DNA of 64,000 nt from Condylostoma magnum. Taxonomy: Eukaryota; Ciliophora; Heterotrichea; Heterotrichida; Condylostomatidae. How positions within the stretch are numbered: position 1 is the first letter of the stretch; every line of letters starts with the position of its first letter. The position numbers and the translations under genes are program-made. Location of the stretch: the NCBI GenBank assembly GCA_920105805.1, contig CAKKTI010000002.1:1-64000 (forward strand), given 5' to 3'. The notes below the pieces were generated by a model that searched no databases, was not told where the DNA came from, and saw only the letters and a list, made by a program, of their open reading frames with translations. Positions 34,001 through 46,597 of this stretch are shown here, one piece after another.

Positions 34001-37000
34001 TAGAGTAAATATCCAGATTAAACTTCCTAATCATGCCTTGATTGCCACAATACTTGCTCAAGTTGTGATGATGGAGGAGCTTCAAATTGCACAGGGTGTA
34101 ATGATGCTAATGCTGAACTATTATAAAATCCTGGATAATGCTAATGTAAATCCACTTATGAAAACTAAACTGCATTACCTAATCTTAATTGTCAATGCCC
34201 TAATTTTAGCTAATACAACGGCACTTAATGTGAGTGCTAATCCGGATATTACAGTACAAGTCTTGAAAACTTTAGCTGTACTATGTGTCCGGCGTACTGC
34301 AATGGGTAAAATTGTAGTTTTGATGGTAGTGATATTATATGCGAGTGTTAGTCTGGATTATTTTTCGATACTTAAAACCAATAGTGCACTGCATAGTGTA
34401 GCAATGAATAATGAAAGAATACTACTGATAATTCATGCCAGTAATGTAATCCACCTTGTTAAGAATGTGTAAAAGAATCAGGGGCGCAATAGTGTATAAG
34501 CTGTATATCTAACTCGATGGCTTTAGATAGTACAAAGTAGTGCAATTGCCAAGGTAATTATATACTAGACTAAACCAAAAGTACTTGTATATGTCCTGAA
34601 AACTCAGTGATTAAACAAGGTGAATGTATTTGTAACGATGGGTATTACTTTAGCAAAGATTAAGCAAATTGTGAGCAATGCCATGATACTTGCTCAACTT
34701 GTGTTGGAGGAGCTTACAACAACTGCTCAACTTGTAAAAATGAAAAAGCCTTTATAAGCCAAGGATAGTGTCTTTGCAGTTCTCCATACGTTGATAAAAC
34801 TGATGGTTAACTAGACTGCCAATGCCCTGAATTCAGTACTGAGCAGGGAACTAAGTGTATATGTGATGATGGTTACTATGACTCTGATTCTAGATCTTAG
34901 GTAAAATGTGATAAATGCCCTGATTACTGTACAGGAAATTGCTTATAAGAAAATAAAAAAGTCATATGTGAGTGTGAAGATGCAGAAGCTGTTTTTAATC
35001 CTGACCAGTAACAGTGTGTTTCCAGTTGTAGCGAGAATCAGTGAAGAAATACATCTGTTAATGGATGTATTGACTGTATTGATCCATGTGCTGATTGTTT
35101 AGATGGAGAAAAATTGCAGTGTGGGTCTTGCGTATCCCCAAATATGACACTGATAAATGGATAATGCATATGTGAGGATCCTTTGAAGATTGAGAACAAG
35201 AAAGACTGTATTTGTCCTACAGGAACTGAGTAAGATGGGAAAACATGTAATTGTCCTACTGGATAATTCAACAGTGGTAATGAATTAGTTATTATCTGTG
35301 AAAATTGTCCTGATAAATGTGAAGAATGCTCTAAAGAAAGTAATAAAGTTGTTTGTAGTAAGTGCATATAACAGCATATTTGAGACGGGGAGAATTGTAC
35401 ATAAGTCTAAATTGAATTAAAAATCGACTCTATATTAGATGGAACAGTCATAATTATAATAAAAAACCTATGATTTGAAGTTGACTCCTCCCTAATAACA
35501 TTATAAATAAATGGTAAGTCATATGCATTTGAACTTAAAAAGGAATCAAATGATTAATATAGTCTAATAACAGAGTTGAATAAGATAGTAGGAAAATTAG
35601 AAGTTATAATACAAGATCCTGATGGTGAATAAACATCTACTGATTAGTAAAAGTTAGAGGATGAACAATTATAGGAAGAAATAGCAGATGCAAAGGCTAT
35701 AGGAGAACAAGCAGCAACTGCCTCTCAAAGTGTTGTAGGAGGTGGAATAGGGGCAGGAATGATGTCTGGAAGTCCTGGAGCAGTCTGGGCTTTATTAAAC
35801 ACAATACAAATTCTAGCTTTCATTCCTATGACAAATATTTAAATTCCTTTAAAGCTCACTGAGTTTTTTTCATCAATACTGGATTATAATTTAATTCCAA
35901 ATATTTTCGAATTTATAATTGAAGAGGCCGGAGAGCCTAAAGATAAGTTAAGTGAAAGGAATGGATATGGAACTAATCAATATTTGCTGAATTGTGGAGA
36001 CCTTTGAACTGTTTTGATTTTATAAACCTTAATGTGGCCTGTTATTTGGCTTATCAGTAAAATCAGATATTAAAGACTTTCGAATTTTTTAAAGAAAATA
36101 CTTATTACTTACAAATGGAACCTTTATATAAGATTTTGGATTGAAGCCTACTTAGAAATTGGAATGGCTTCTTTTCTATAGTTATACACCTTTGAATTCC
36201 ACTCATGGGATAATTCAATTAACTCACTATTTGGATTACTTTCTATAATAGGCATCGGGACTACTCCTATATGGTTTTACTTTATTTTCAAAAGTACTAT
36301 AAAATATGCAAAGAAAAAAGCGGAAGAAAATGAAGAAGAAGAAATTAATAAGAAATTTGAAACCCTTTATTATGAGTTTTAAGTAGAGGGAACTGAATTC
36401 AAGCTGTGGTTTTATTATTGGTTCATGATAAGAAGACTGACTTACATGGTAATACAGATATTCTTGTAGAATTGGCCCTATGTCCAATGCATAAGTAATA
36501 TTATTCATACTTTGGCAAATTTAATAATCTGCATTGTATTTAGGCCATTTTAGGATAAATTGACTAATATAATCACATGTGTTTCAGAAACACTTATCTT
36601 AAGTGTTTTTATTGTAATTTCATTTTATCTGGAGCCACTTAGCCAGGAAGAATCTGATTAGTATTAAGACACAGTGTTTATACTAGTAATTATAATAATG
36701 GGCTTATAAATGCTGTTAGTAATTGCAAGTGTTGCAGAATCTTTGTATAAAACTTGTAAGAAGTTTAGAGAGAATAGAATGAGAAGAAAGTAAATTGCAT
36801 TGGAAAACGTGTAAGTGGAAAATAATGATATAAGTGTACTAGAGAAACAACCATTTGATATGAATGAGTACTCTGTTAAAAGTTATTAATAAGTATCTAA
36901 TTATTACAACATAGAGGAAGATGGAATATTATACTCCTTTAATTCCAATATGGAAATATAAACTACAATGATTTCCCCTTTCAAATTAAGCTAACAGTAA

Positions 37001-37222
37001 TAAGAATATGAGGACTAATATGAATACATATAAAGAATTTAAATCAACTAGAACATTGAATCTCCTGATCCTGTAAATGAATCAATTGGATATAATGATT
37101 TTGATAATATGTTCTTATTTCATGAATCAAGAAGAATGTAAGAATCATAATCCTCAAATAATACTATTCAACAACAGCCAGATTTTATGGAGGAAGAGGA
37201 TCTTGATTTCAGCAACGCATGA
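31016..37222 (+). CDS. Giant Cys-rich surface protein with LamG-like and multi-helix domains
   Basis: 2068 residues in one frame. Signal peptide at 1-19; a LamG/concanavalin-like domain at about 60-215; 12 exact-length tandem units of 48 residues with eight Cys each at about 287-860 (growth-factor-receptor/furin type, CPDGTFENTSDNTCTNCTSP); more divergent Cys-rich modules to about residue 1460; then membrane helices from about 1590 to 1915 and an acidic Gln-rich cytoplasmic tail. Ciliates have many such transmembrane proteins of unknown ligand. Likely a surface receptor, adhesin or channel-like protein. Ends at TGA 37220-37222. Confidence 0.85.
31874..33601 (+). repeat. 144-bp tandem repeat inside the surface gene (12 units)
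   Basis: Units begin at Cys codons at 31874, 32018, 32162, 32306, 32450, 32594, 32738, 32882, 33026, 33170, 33314 and 33458, spaced exactly 144 bases. Most differ at few positions, even at silent sites; units 8 (32882) and 12 (33458) are more diverged. The near-identity suggests recent copying or gene conversion, and copy number is likely to vary between strains. Confidence 0.95.
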
Positions 37223-37323
37223 ATTAGTTATACAATATTATTGAACATTCTATTACATTAAATATTAATCAAATTGCAAAAGGTAGATTATGAACTATAT
37301 TGGAACTAACTACAGCTATATTA

Positions 37324-37848
37324 TCACTGCAGATACTCTTTGTTTATCTTTTCAGCTTGATGTTCTCTCATCTTTCCTTACTCTTTTGTAAATTAGGTTG
37401 AAATGAATAGCTTGGAGACAGTTAAGTCTATAGTAGATTCTTCCTATTCTAAATAATTCTTGCATTGTTATATAATCTTATCCCTACATCATTTTATTAA
37501 CAACTGGTTGTCTGCATTGCTTTTACTTTTAAATCATTTTATAACTTCGAGAATAAGCTTTGCTTCTAGGGTAAACTATTATTTCTTCTCAAATTAGTCT
37601 TGTTATGATCATCTCTCCTAGTTTAAGTATTGTTAATATCTTTCAATACCATATCTGATGTCTAAACTGAATTCCGAGACTTATGCAATCTTAACGTATA
37701 AAATTTCAATCTTTTATACTTCTCCCAGCTAGTTTTAGTCTAATCTTTGAATTTCCACTACTAAAACCTTATCAATAAGAGCTTCTTAGCAATTTGTTAG
37801 ATTAGTTTCAGACTTCATTTAACGTTCAATCTTTTAAGCCGTGAACAT
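37324..37848 (-). CDS. Small coiled-coil hypothetical protein
   Basis: 174 residues from ATG 37848: FTAQKIERQMKSETN, LVVEIQRLDQNQLGEVQKIE, DQFEKKQQFTLEAKL. Highly helical and charged with regular heptads. No family recognised. The stop is taken as TGA-TAA (37321-37326); TAA 37288-37290 is possible. It sits 71 bases downstream of the Rab gene on the same strand, and the frame stays protein-like upstream of the ATG, so the start may be further 5'. Confidence 0.5.
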
Positions 37849-37919
37849 AACTACATTTCCATATTTTACAAGCACCTATTAGACATAGAGCACTATTCTT
37901 TAAAATAAAAATTCATAAA

Positions 37920-38570
<651 letters not shown>

Positions 38571-38598
38571 TTTATTAAATTTTAACTACAGGGAAGTT

Positions 38599-40003
38599 TT
38601 AAGTTTCTAAGAAATCTGGGAGGATGGAGTAGTCGAATTCTTGATAGAAGAAGAATTGCAGGAATAAGCATAATGATATAACTAGCGTAAGTATTATAAT
38701 AATAATAGTTATTTCTTCTATTGCATATGCTATAAGTTTCTAGCATATAATACCTAGTGATAAAATCATCACAAAAAAGTGTAAAGACTAAACTCTAATT
38801 ACTGTTGGATAGTAATAAACCACGTTAAATGTAATCATCTGCAAAAAATTGAGTAGGATATTTCAGATAAATATAAAAATAGAGTTTATAATAATCTGTT
38901 TAATATTGCAAATCTTTGAACTTTAACAAGCAACTATCTATAGTATTTCTATCATACATAAGCAGACTAAACTTATTGATATATACGTTACCTACGTATA
39001 CTTATCTTTTAGCCTTACTATCCAAAAATACTACACAATTGTCCAAAAGATTACATAAATTTACGTATAAGTGAAATAATCCCGTCTTAATGAAACACTT
39101 TAGTAAGTATTTTATAGCATTAATCCTATTGCAAAATAACACACAGCTAGTCTTAAGGAAGTTTGCCTTATATTAGCAGATTAAAACATTTTATGAAACC
39201 ATTGGAAGTCTTAACGAGGTTATTCAACTTCACTGATTGCTACTAATCCGTCTGAAACCAAAGTTAAATTCATATTTCTCTTACCAGATGATGCATCTGA
39301 TACTAAAACTGATTGGGAGAGTGTAGCATCCTATGCATCTTGGTTATTTTAATCTACTCTAGAATACCCTAATACCTTTTCACCTTCTAACAGATCCGAG
39401 AATATTGGTTTGTTATTTATACGGGCAATTCTTGAAAAAATGAGTCTAGATTCTTAAAATTAATTACGACAGCATGATAAATATCTAGTAGATTCACTAA
39501 TAAAGCAAAAGGCTGTAAAAGTAGCGATATTTATACTGATTTGGAGAACTACAGCAAAATAAGTATAGAATTTACTATAGTTTCACCATTATTTCACAGA
39601 AAAACCGAGTAACATTTGAGTAGTCAGAAAGGTAAACATCATAAATCTTTTAGAAGATTTTCCAATTTCATTGATGAATACATATTACTGAATTATCTAG
39701 TTGATAACAATAGGGGTAATTACATATAAAATTGCCTTTATCTTTAAAATATAAGCTACTAATGTAATTATGATCTTTATAAAGCTCATTCACTGTATTT
39801 AAATTTTCCTTCCAACCCTAATACTTACAAGTGAAAACATCCCTAATACAATAATTACCCCCCCTCACACAATCATATCTCACTCAAAATCTCATTCTTC
39901 CTCTTAAATACTTAAAAGCTCACACAATGCATCATCACAATTATCCTTTTCCTATACTAAAATCTAGCAAATAGTAAACCCACACTCAAACAAACCTAAA
40001 CAT
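38599..40003 (-). CDS. Seven-helix receptor-like membrane protein, frame break near 39600
   Basis: About 465 residues. An N-terminal extracellular part of about 140 residues with many Cys (NYCIRDVFTCKYQGW; FICNYPYCYQ; VICIHQWNW) is followed by one helix (FAVVLQISINIATFTAFCFI), a polar loop of about 90 residues, then six more helices to the end (DYSILPDFLET, TAA 38599-38601). The frame shifts by one base near 39590-39650; no 15- or 16-base GT-AG intron fits, and a 5-base A run at 39600-39604 could be an indel. The layout resembles a GPCR, but the family is unproven. Confidence 0.5.
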
Positions 40004-40099
40004 ATAATAATCAGTACTCTAATTTAATACTTGCCAAACCCCCCGGTTTACTCAATCGCCTAGTCTTAACTAATTGAATAGATAGAGTTGTACATAAAA

Positions 40100-40825
40100 A
40101 TGGTATACGAGGTTAGATTTGTGGGATATGAGATAACTGAAGGTCACTGTGAGTATACAATTCATGTAATAGGAGGCCCAGAAGAAGGAACATGGCAGTT
40201 TTCACGGCGCTATGCATCTATGAGGGACTTTCACGATCAAATTCGTTATTTGGGAGGAAATAGAGTCCCAGCCTTCCCCCCTAAAAAGCTATTTGGGAAT
40301 TTAAAAGCTTCATTTATAGAAGCTAGAAGAGTTCAACTGGAATAGTACTTTCAGGCACTTTAGAATATATAGGAAATCAGTAGTTCTAGTGAATTTAAAG
40401 AGTATTTAAGTCCCCCTGATAAAACAGTACTAGAAAGACCTAAGCCTGTTATGAATTAATCCATAAATTAATTGTAATAGATTAGATAATCAAGCTAATT
40501 GGAAGAAGATTTGAAATAAGTATTTGAGTAAATAACTGAGGAGATATAAGGTAAATATATCGACTTAGCAAACTAAGCAAATCCTTTAGAAGATGAAGAT
40601 GTAAGGAAAAAGTAAAAAGAATACTAAAATATGCTAGCTAATAACTAAGTAGTTTCTGGCTTAAAAGTACCATTAGGCTAAGAAGGAAACTTTTAGCTTA
40701 TAGAAGAACCTTTATCAGAGGCAATCACTAATATTCAGGCCCAAATAACCGAGTTTTTATCAATTTACAACGAAATTAATATACAGCCATTGAGCTTAGT
40801 TAAAGAAATAAAGGTGAACATTTAG
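40100..40825 (+). CDS. PX-domain phosphoinositide-binding protein
   Basis: 241 residues. A PX domain fills residues 1-110: a beta core (YEVRFVGYEITEGH; YTIHVIGGPEEG), WQFSRRYASMRDFHDQI, a Pro-rich PAFPPKK loop and the helix LEQYFQALQNI. The Arg of RRYASMRDF is the usual phosphoinositide contact, pointing to endosomal PI3P binding. A Gln-rich coiled coil (EEDLKQVFEQITEEI) follows, as in sorting nexins, and probably dimerises it. Ends at TAG 40823-40825, seven bases before the lysozyme start. Confidence 0.85.
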
Positions 40826-40832
40826 ATAAAAA

Positions 40833-41462
40833 ATGTGGTTTTAACTTGTATTAATTCCAACTGCCTTGGCAGTTGTAGGAGTCGATGTGTCTTAATATAC
40901 CGACGTGTTTACTTGTATTAGGGATAAGGGCTATGATTTTGCTATAGTCAGGGGATACGATAGCTACGGGGCAGTCGATAAAAATGTACGGGCCAACATA
41001 CAAAATGCCAAAGCTGCCGGATTTCCTTATGTAGATGTCTATCTTTTCCCTTGCGTTACTTGCGGGAATCCATAGGGACAAGTACAGGCTTTAGTATCTG
41101 CAATATCAGGGGAGGACTACGGGACTATTTGGATCGATATAGAAAATTATAGATGGTATAGAAGCCTCAGTGAGAACCAATAGTTTATATTGGGGTTAGT
41201 TTCTGAGCTAAAGAGCTTGGGATAAAATATAGGAGTTTATACTAGTTATTATAATTGGTAAGCCATTGTTGGACTAGGATGGACGGGAGTATCGGAGTAT
41301 CCTTTATGGTACGCACATTATGATTACAATCCAAGTTTCTCTGATTTCGTAGCATTTGGTGGCTGGACAAAGCCTGCTATCAAGTAATATGAAGGAGATA
41401 CTACAGTGTGTGGAGCAGGAGTTGACCTTAATTGGTATCCTTAGTTAATAGCATTTTTTTAG
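40833..41462 (+). CDS. GH25-type lysozyme
   Basis: 209 residues. After a short signal peptide ([16 protein letters not shown]) the GH25 barrel shows [21 protein letters not shown], the catalytic [16 protein letters not shown] and PLWYAHY...[15 protein letters not shown]25 cleaves the beta-1,4 bond of bacterial peptidoglycan; both acid residues of the active site are present, so it should be active. The organism probably uses it in food vacuoles to digest bacteria, a family inference. The stop is TAG 41460-41462; TAG 41442 would also fit. Confidence 0.88.
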
Positions 41463-41474
41463 GCATAATTAGTG

Positions 41475-42425
41475 TTATTCTAATATATTGCAAATGTTTT
41501 CAATATTTCAGAATTTTTGTTTTAGTGTAAACTTAATGTACAAAGAAAATATTGTTAGTGTAGATGAAAGATTGATTAAGTATTTAGAATATTATAAAAT
41601 CAAGCATAAGATATAGTAAAAAACATTATATCAGTATCTATACAGTTCCCGTTTTACCAATTTAGTTCTAAATAAACATAATATTAGGCCTAGAAAGCAT
41701 GATTTAGATTCTTTATTTGTATGAAAAACTCCGATTAACAAAATATACTGAAGGTTTATAATTGGCGGTGTTAACTCTTTCTAAGCCTTTCCTCAACTAA
41801 TTTAAAAGATCATATATCAAGCATATTCTCTATATGCTAATATTAAACTAAATACTCAAGACAATTCCAACTGCATAATCAACTTCAATTTAAATGTTCT
41901 CCTAACATTATTTATTCAACTATTCTTTTTCCGAAAGCAAGCGTAATGTTATCCCTGCTGTATAATATCTCTTTATCTATAATAAGCTTATAATAAAACT
42001 ATGAGCTATAAAATCAATTGCATTGCCAGTAACATAATCTACCCAGAATCCTTAATTTCTGAGTTTATTATGCTGATAGCTTTAAGTCAACTTACTCGAA
42101 GTTATCATCTCTGCTTAACACTATCTTTCTACTACTATCTAGGCCAATTGGCTGGTATGCTAGCTGTAAATTGTAAAGAAAGATGTAATTTATTGAAAAT
42201 TTCGATTCTAAATTTATCTTCAGTGTTTTTCGCAATAGCCAATCAAAATTTCTTAGTTATTAATAAGTATACGATATTAAAGTTTTTGGACTTATTAGAT
42301 AAAGATACTAAGTTATATTAATCAGAATACTTTTATCTGAAATATATTATGATTTAAGCTAGACTTATACCCCTAAATTTAAGGAATTTTATGTTATAAA
42401 ATTGATTTTAAATTAAAATAATCAT
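41475..42425 (-). CDS. Polytopic membrane protein
   Basis: 316 residues read from ATG 42425 on the minus strand. Hydrophobic helices alternate with basic loops (QIMLLAMQLILQLIVLL; VFSLILAYREYAWYMIF; QYILLIGVF). TGA is Trp in about 3 percent of codons, high but possible in a membrane protein. No family recognised. It converges on the lysozyme and its start lies only 8 bases from the divergent kinase start, so the 5' end is doubtful. The plus strand also has an open frame here (42001-42321), which I think is a shadow. Confidence 0.45.
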
Positions 42426-42433
42426 TAAAATAA

Positions 42434-44143
42434 ATGGGTTGTTGTCAAAGAAATTTAATCAATTCCGAGGATTAAATCGACCTAAGTGATGGAATGAAAC
42501 CTGAGATTCTTATAAGGAAGTAGAGAAAAAGCTCTGATTACTAAATAACTAAGGGTTATATTAATTCAGAATATTTATATATTAGACAAATTGGAAAAGG
42601 ATCAACTTCGTGTGTCCATAAAGTATAGGATAGAAAGACAGGAAGGTTTTATGCAGCAAAGAAGATAAGTAAGACATAATATATTAAAGAGTAGAACTAA
42701 TTATTTGAGTAGGAATGCTAAATACTATTCCAATTAAACTAAGAAAATGTCGTAAAGGCTTAGAGAATATTTACAAATGCATAGTATTTCTGTGTTATTA
42801 CAGATTACTACACAGGGGGAAACCTATAGGATTAACTAGAACAGCTTGGAGTTATGTCTGAAAGCGAGGCTTCCGATACAATTCATCAAATTCTGACAGC
42901 TCTTCAATATTTACATTCTTTAAGGATAATCCATCGAGATCTCAAACCATCTAATATAATATTAAACAAAGGGGACAGAAGCAAATACATTTTAATTGAT
43001 TTTGGATCCTCAATATAACCAAATAATAACTCATCACTGACTGAATTAGTAGGCACTTTACCTTATATGTCCCCTGAGTTATTGGGAAGAAATTACAATT
43101 ACAAATGTGATTTATGGGCTTTAGGAGTAATCTTATATCAGCTACTTACAGGTAAGTTTCCTTTTTGATCTGAAGACCCTGACGAGTTATAGGGTCTTAT
43201 ATTGAAGGGAAATTATGATAAATAAGAGCTAGAAAATGTTAGCTATTTAGGATAAAATGTAATAGAGTAGTTGCTATAACCAAATCCTAATAAGCGTCCT
43301 GATGCTACAGATCTACTATTTCACGACTGATTTAATACGTTTTCAAACAGCAGAGTCATTGTTGGAACTAGAGCTTCTTTTGCATGTAATAAAATGTAAG
43401 AGTATATGAATTAAATAATATACTAAAAGGATTGGGAAATGTTTGAGTCAGACTACAAAGGATTCAATAAAAAAGTTACAACAAAAAAGTAAATTTTACT
43501 GTTGCATCAAAATATTAGTTAAAAATCAAAGTGAAATGTAGAAGAAATTCTGAAGATATTAGATAAACCTTGCCCAAGATTAATTCAAATAGAGGATTAT
43601 TTAAAAGCTGCTAAAATATGAAGCAAAAGAATGAATTTAAATCGAGTTAAAAAGATTTGGAAACAATCTTAAAATTATATAAATATTCCTAGACAGCAAG
43701 ATAAAATTATAAATATTATTATGTAATTCCTTAATAGCAATATCAAAAAAGACTCAAGATCTTAATTATAGTTGTATTCTGATTTCGAAACCTTCAAAAA
43801 AAGTTTCTATTTAATTGCTGGAATACAAGATGATTAATTAATAAGTTAAGCTTTACTAATTATTATTGTTTTAAATTGCTCTATAAATATACATATAAGA
43901 GATTATTCAAATATTATCTAGATAATTTGGTTATTTCATAATGCAAAGGGAGTATTAGAAAGTATAATTGAATAAATGTATGAAGAGATAAAAAGCATTA
44001 ATTATTTGCGATCATCATAAATATAAATGAACATATTATCATTAAAAATAAGGTAAAATTTAAAACACATGCTTTTAAATTCCTCCAGATCTATTAAAGC
44101 CTTAGTATATTTTATAATTCTTATGTTAAAACATACTATTTAA
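42434..44143 (+). CDS. Myristoylated serine/threonine kinase
   Basis: 569 residues. MGCC at the N-terminus predicts myristoylation plus palmitoylation, hence membrane attachment. Kinase domain at about residues 45-305: [38 protein letters not shown] (DFG followed by Ser-Ser), [14 protein letters not shown] and [15 protein letters not shown] 260-residue helical C-terminal region without a known domain follows. The split of TGA (FPFW) and TAA/TAG codons is normal for the window. Stop TAA 44141-44143 chosen by context; TAA 44153 is possible. Confidence 0.85.
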
Positions 44144-44171
44144 ACAATCATATAAAAATACAAAATAATAA

Positions 44172-45632
44172 ATGGAAACCGAGAACCTCCTCAGAGCTCT
44201 TTTAATAAGAGATCCCAACCTACGCAAGCAGGAGTTCTAAAACCAGCTCAATAGAATTACTCTAAACTATTCAAAGTCAGACAAATTTCAACAAAAATTC
44301 CTCCCAATAATATAGAGACTGGCTCTTGAATCTCCTATATATGACATCCGTTAAGATTGCCTGGAATACCTAGAAAGCCGCCATATAGCTCTAATTGAGC
44401 AAGAGGGGAATACAATTTCATCCTTCATACCAGATCAAGACATTGTAATTTCAGTTTTAATGCCAACATTTCGTCTACAATAGGAATCTTAACTCTTTAC
44501 TGAGATTGTGACTGAAATATTTCTAAAGACTACAAGAATAAGTCATTTTGAGATACTTCTGGGTCAATTCCCAGAATATCTTCAATATCACTTAGACTTC
44601 TTTACTGAGGTTTTTGAGACTCATGGCCCAATGCCACTTCACTGTAAGTACTATATTGCATTTATGGCAGCAGCAACTCATAACTGCGAGTACTTAATGC
44701 AGATTCTAAAGCAGTAATGCTTAATCTTTGCTGGAAATTGTGAGTGGTTCAAGCCTTAATGGGATGTTCCGGACTGCATAAAGGCCTTAGGAGTAGCCAA
44801 TGTCAAACTAGCGCATAGGCCATGGGAGTTTGGAGTAGACGATGTAAAATATCTATTGAATTATTGAAACAGCCAAGAGCTTGTTCTAGCACTTATTATT
44901 TTAGCTAGATATCATTCCTACTGCAGCATTGTGTATGGATTAGGAGTATTACAAGAATACGACTTACCTTGTAATAAAATATAACAGGCTTTGCGTTAGA
45001 GGATGGAGGAAAGTGCTAGAACTAAGTTAGATATTGTAAATAAACTTAGGTGTTATGTTGAGGATATGGTGCTTGATGAGGTCGATGATCAAGATGATTT
45101 TAGTTTAAAGGATGATGAGGACACAGAGGATAATTATTTTGCTAATTTTGCTTGTGGGTTTTTAAGCTATGTTGACTATGAAATGGGACCCTTTTTAAGG
45201 CCTGTACATCCTTCTGATTTCAATTGGAAAGATTAAGGGTATAATATAGTTAATAGGATTTTACCCGGGATTTCTGACATTGTCAGTAGTTTAATCAAGT
45301 ACACATTGTCTTTAACTCAGAATACTTTTGGATAAGCTGAAAATGTTACTACTGAGCCCTTTAGGAGAGCTGTGTGGATGTATACTTAAAGAGTTTATGG
45401 GTTAGAGTATGATGACTATAATTACAGAGAGGTAAATCATTTTTTACTTATTGATACTAAAAAGTACTTGAAAAAACTAATTTGTGTTCCATAGAAAGTA
45501 ACTTTTGAAGATTTTGATAGAGTAGAGTTAGATTTAACTATGCGAGAAATGATTCATTTAAACTTACTAGCTTGTGATAGTCGGTTTGAATCTGAATTGA
45601 TTTACTTTACACATGCCTTTAATTTAGTATAA
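44172..45632 (+). CDS. Sestrin
   Basis: 486 residues. Two sestrin blocks are clear: FPEYLQYHLDFF...GPMPLHCKYYIAFMAAATHNC in the N-terminal (AhpD-like) half, and the C-terminal half with HRPWEFGVDDVKYLL, YNIVNRILPGISDIV, RRAVWMYTQRVYGLEYDDYNY and the last helices. Sestrins link amino-acid and oxidative stress to TORC1 through GATOR2. The Cys of the AhpD-like motif may be the one in THNCEYLM. Highly acidic insert at residues 292-315. Ends at TAA 45630-45632. Confidence 0.9.
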
Positions 45633-45947
45633 TATATTTAAATCAACTTTTACTTAATAAAATTGAAGCTAAGCAATATAAGTATATAAAAATCAAGCTT
45701 TATAAAGTTACAGTAGAATAATAGTTAATTGTAAGTAGATGAAATATGCTAAGTTGTAAATTAGGAAAATGAATACTATAATAACTTATTAACGCTTGCT
45801 TTGATTTAACAAATAATACAGATTTACTTACTACAGCTATATAGTTTTTATAATAAGAATTCTTATATAAATTTTGCGTTAAATATAACTAAAATACTAC
45901 AAATTAGATAATTATTAGGAAAAAGGTAGCAACTTAAAATATATAAA
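45633..45947. other. AT-rich intergenic spacer
   Basis: 315 bases between sestrin and DPM2 on the same strand. Very AT-rich with short A/T runs; no gene, RNA or repeat seen. Confidence 0.3.
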
Positions 45948-46202
45948 ATGGTATCTAAGTCTTTTGGGCTTATTTTAGTTATAGGAACTCTAATGCTATT
46001 TTCCTATTATACATTCTGAATAATTATAACTGTAATTTTTACTAAGCCATTCATTGACACAAATCACTGATTTTAGGCCTATTTCCCAGACAGAAGCATT
46101 GGAATACTAATACCAGTTTGTCTTAGTGTATTTGGATCAAGTATTGTATTAACTTTTATTGGCCTGGTGATACTTCAGTCCTATAAAAAGAAGCAAATTT
46201 AG
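45948..46202 (+). CDS. dpm2: DPM2, dolichol-phosphate mannose synthase regulatory subunit
   Basis: 84 residues, the same length as the human protein. Two membrane helices (FGLILVIGTLMLFSYYTFWI; LIPVCLSVFGSSIVLTFIGL) separated by PFIDTNHWFQAYFP. DPM2 stabilises the DPM1/DPM3 enzyme in the ER membrane and also assists GPI-GlcNAc transferase. The cytoplasmic tail YKKKQI gives an ER-type Lys tail. The stop TAG 46200-46202 is supported by this length. Context (TATAAAATGG) gives the start. Confidence 0.88.
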
Positions 46203-46334
46203 CTATTTATATTTACTTATAAAGTTGTATTGAAATACTACCAATCTATTCCTTTACCTAAAATAATCCCAACAACTTTTAATCCAATATAAACAAAATT
46301 AACCAAAATCGATTTACCATAACGCTTTATCTAC

Positions 46335-46580
46335 CTAATTCCCAGAAGTAGCTGTCTGCAATATATTGAATAACGCTGCATATAACTCACCAGATCCTAC
46401 AACAACAAACAAGAAAAACGCAAGAGCAACCGGCCCGATGCTTATTCCATCATCTCTTTTCCTCTATTTATAACTTACAGATCTAGACTTAGGTACACTA
46501 CCTCTTTTCTCAATATTGTTTGCATGCGCATCACTTCTAGCCTTCATGGTTCTTTTGGCTTACTGTGTAATTGTCACCAT
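46335..46580 (-). CDS. serp1: RAMP4/SERP1, ribosome-associated ER membrane protein
   Basis: 81 residues. The basic N-terminal half NIEKRGSVPKS, the linker SISIGP-type turn (GISIGPVALAFFLF) and the C-terminal tail-anchor helix match RAMP4/SERP1, a Sec61-associated protein that protects newly made membrane proteins under ER stress. A single C-terminal helix makes it tail-anchored. The stop is TAG 46335-46337. It starts 17 bases downstream of the TTL-like gene's stop. Note the ER-linked neighbours DPM2 and STIMATE. Confidence 0.82.
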
Positions 46581-46597
46581 TTTACTTGATAATTTAT

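Noticed and set aside
33291-34472. Several open frames in other phases inside the Cys-rich repeat region.
   Set aside because: They are shadows of the 144-bp repeat; only the phase starting at 31016 stays coherent to the signal peptide and the membrane part.
39215-39765. Plus-strand protein-like frame (for example STSLIATNPSETKVKF).
   Set aside because: No start codon, and it is antisense to the seven-helix gene, whose frame is continuous over this stretch.
42001-42321. Plus-strand open frame of 106 codons with no TAA, TAG or TGA, starting at an ATG.
   Set aside because: Real genes here use TAA/TAG for Gln at a few percent or more, so zero in 106 codons is odd. It lies exactly antisense, codon for codon, to a longer minus-strand membrane protein (41475-42425), whose Leu-free pattern explains it. 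The minus reading is favoured, not proven.
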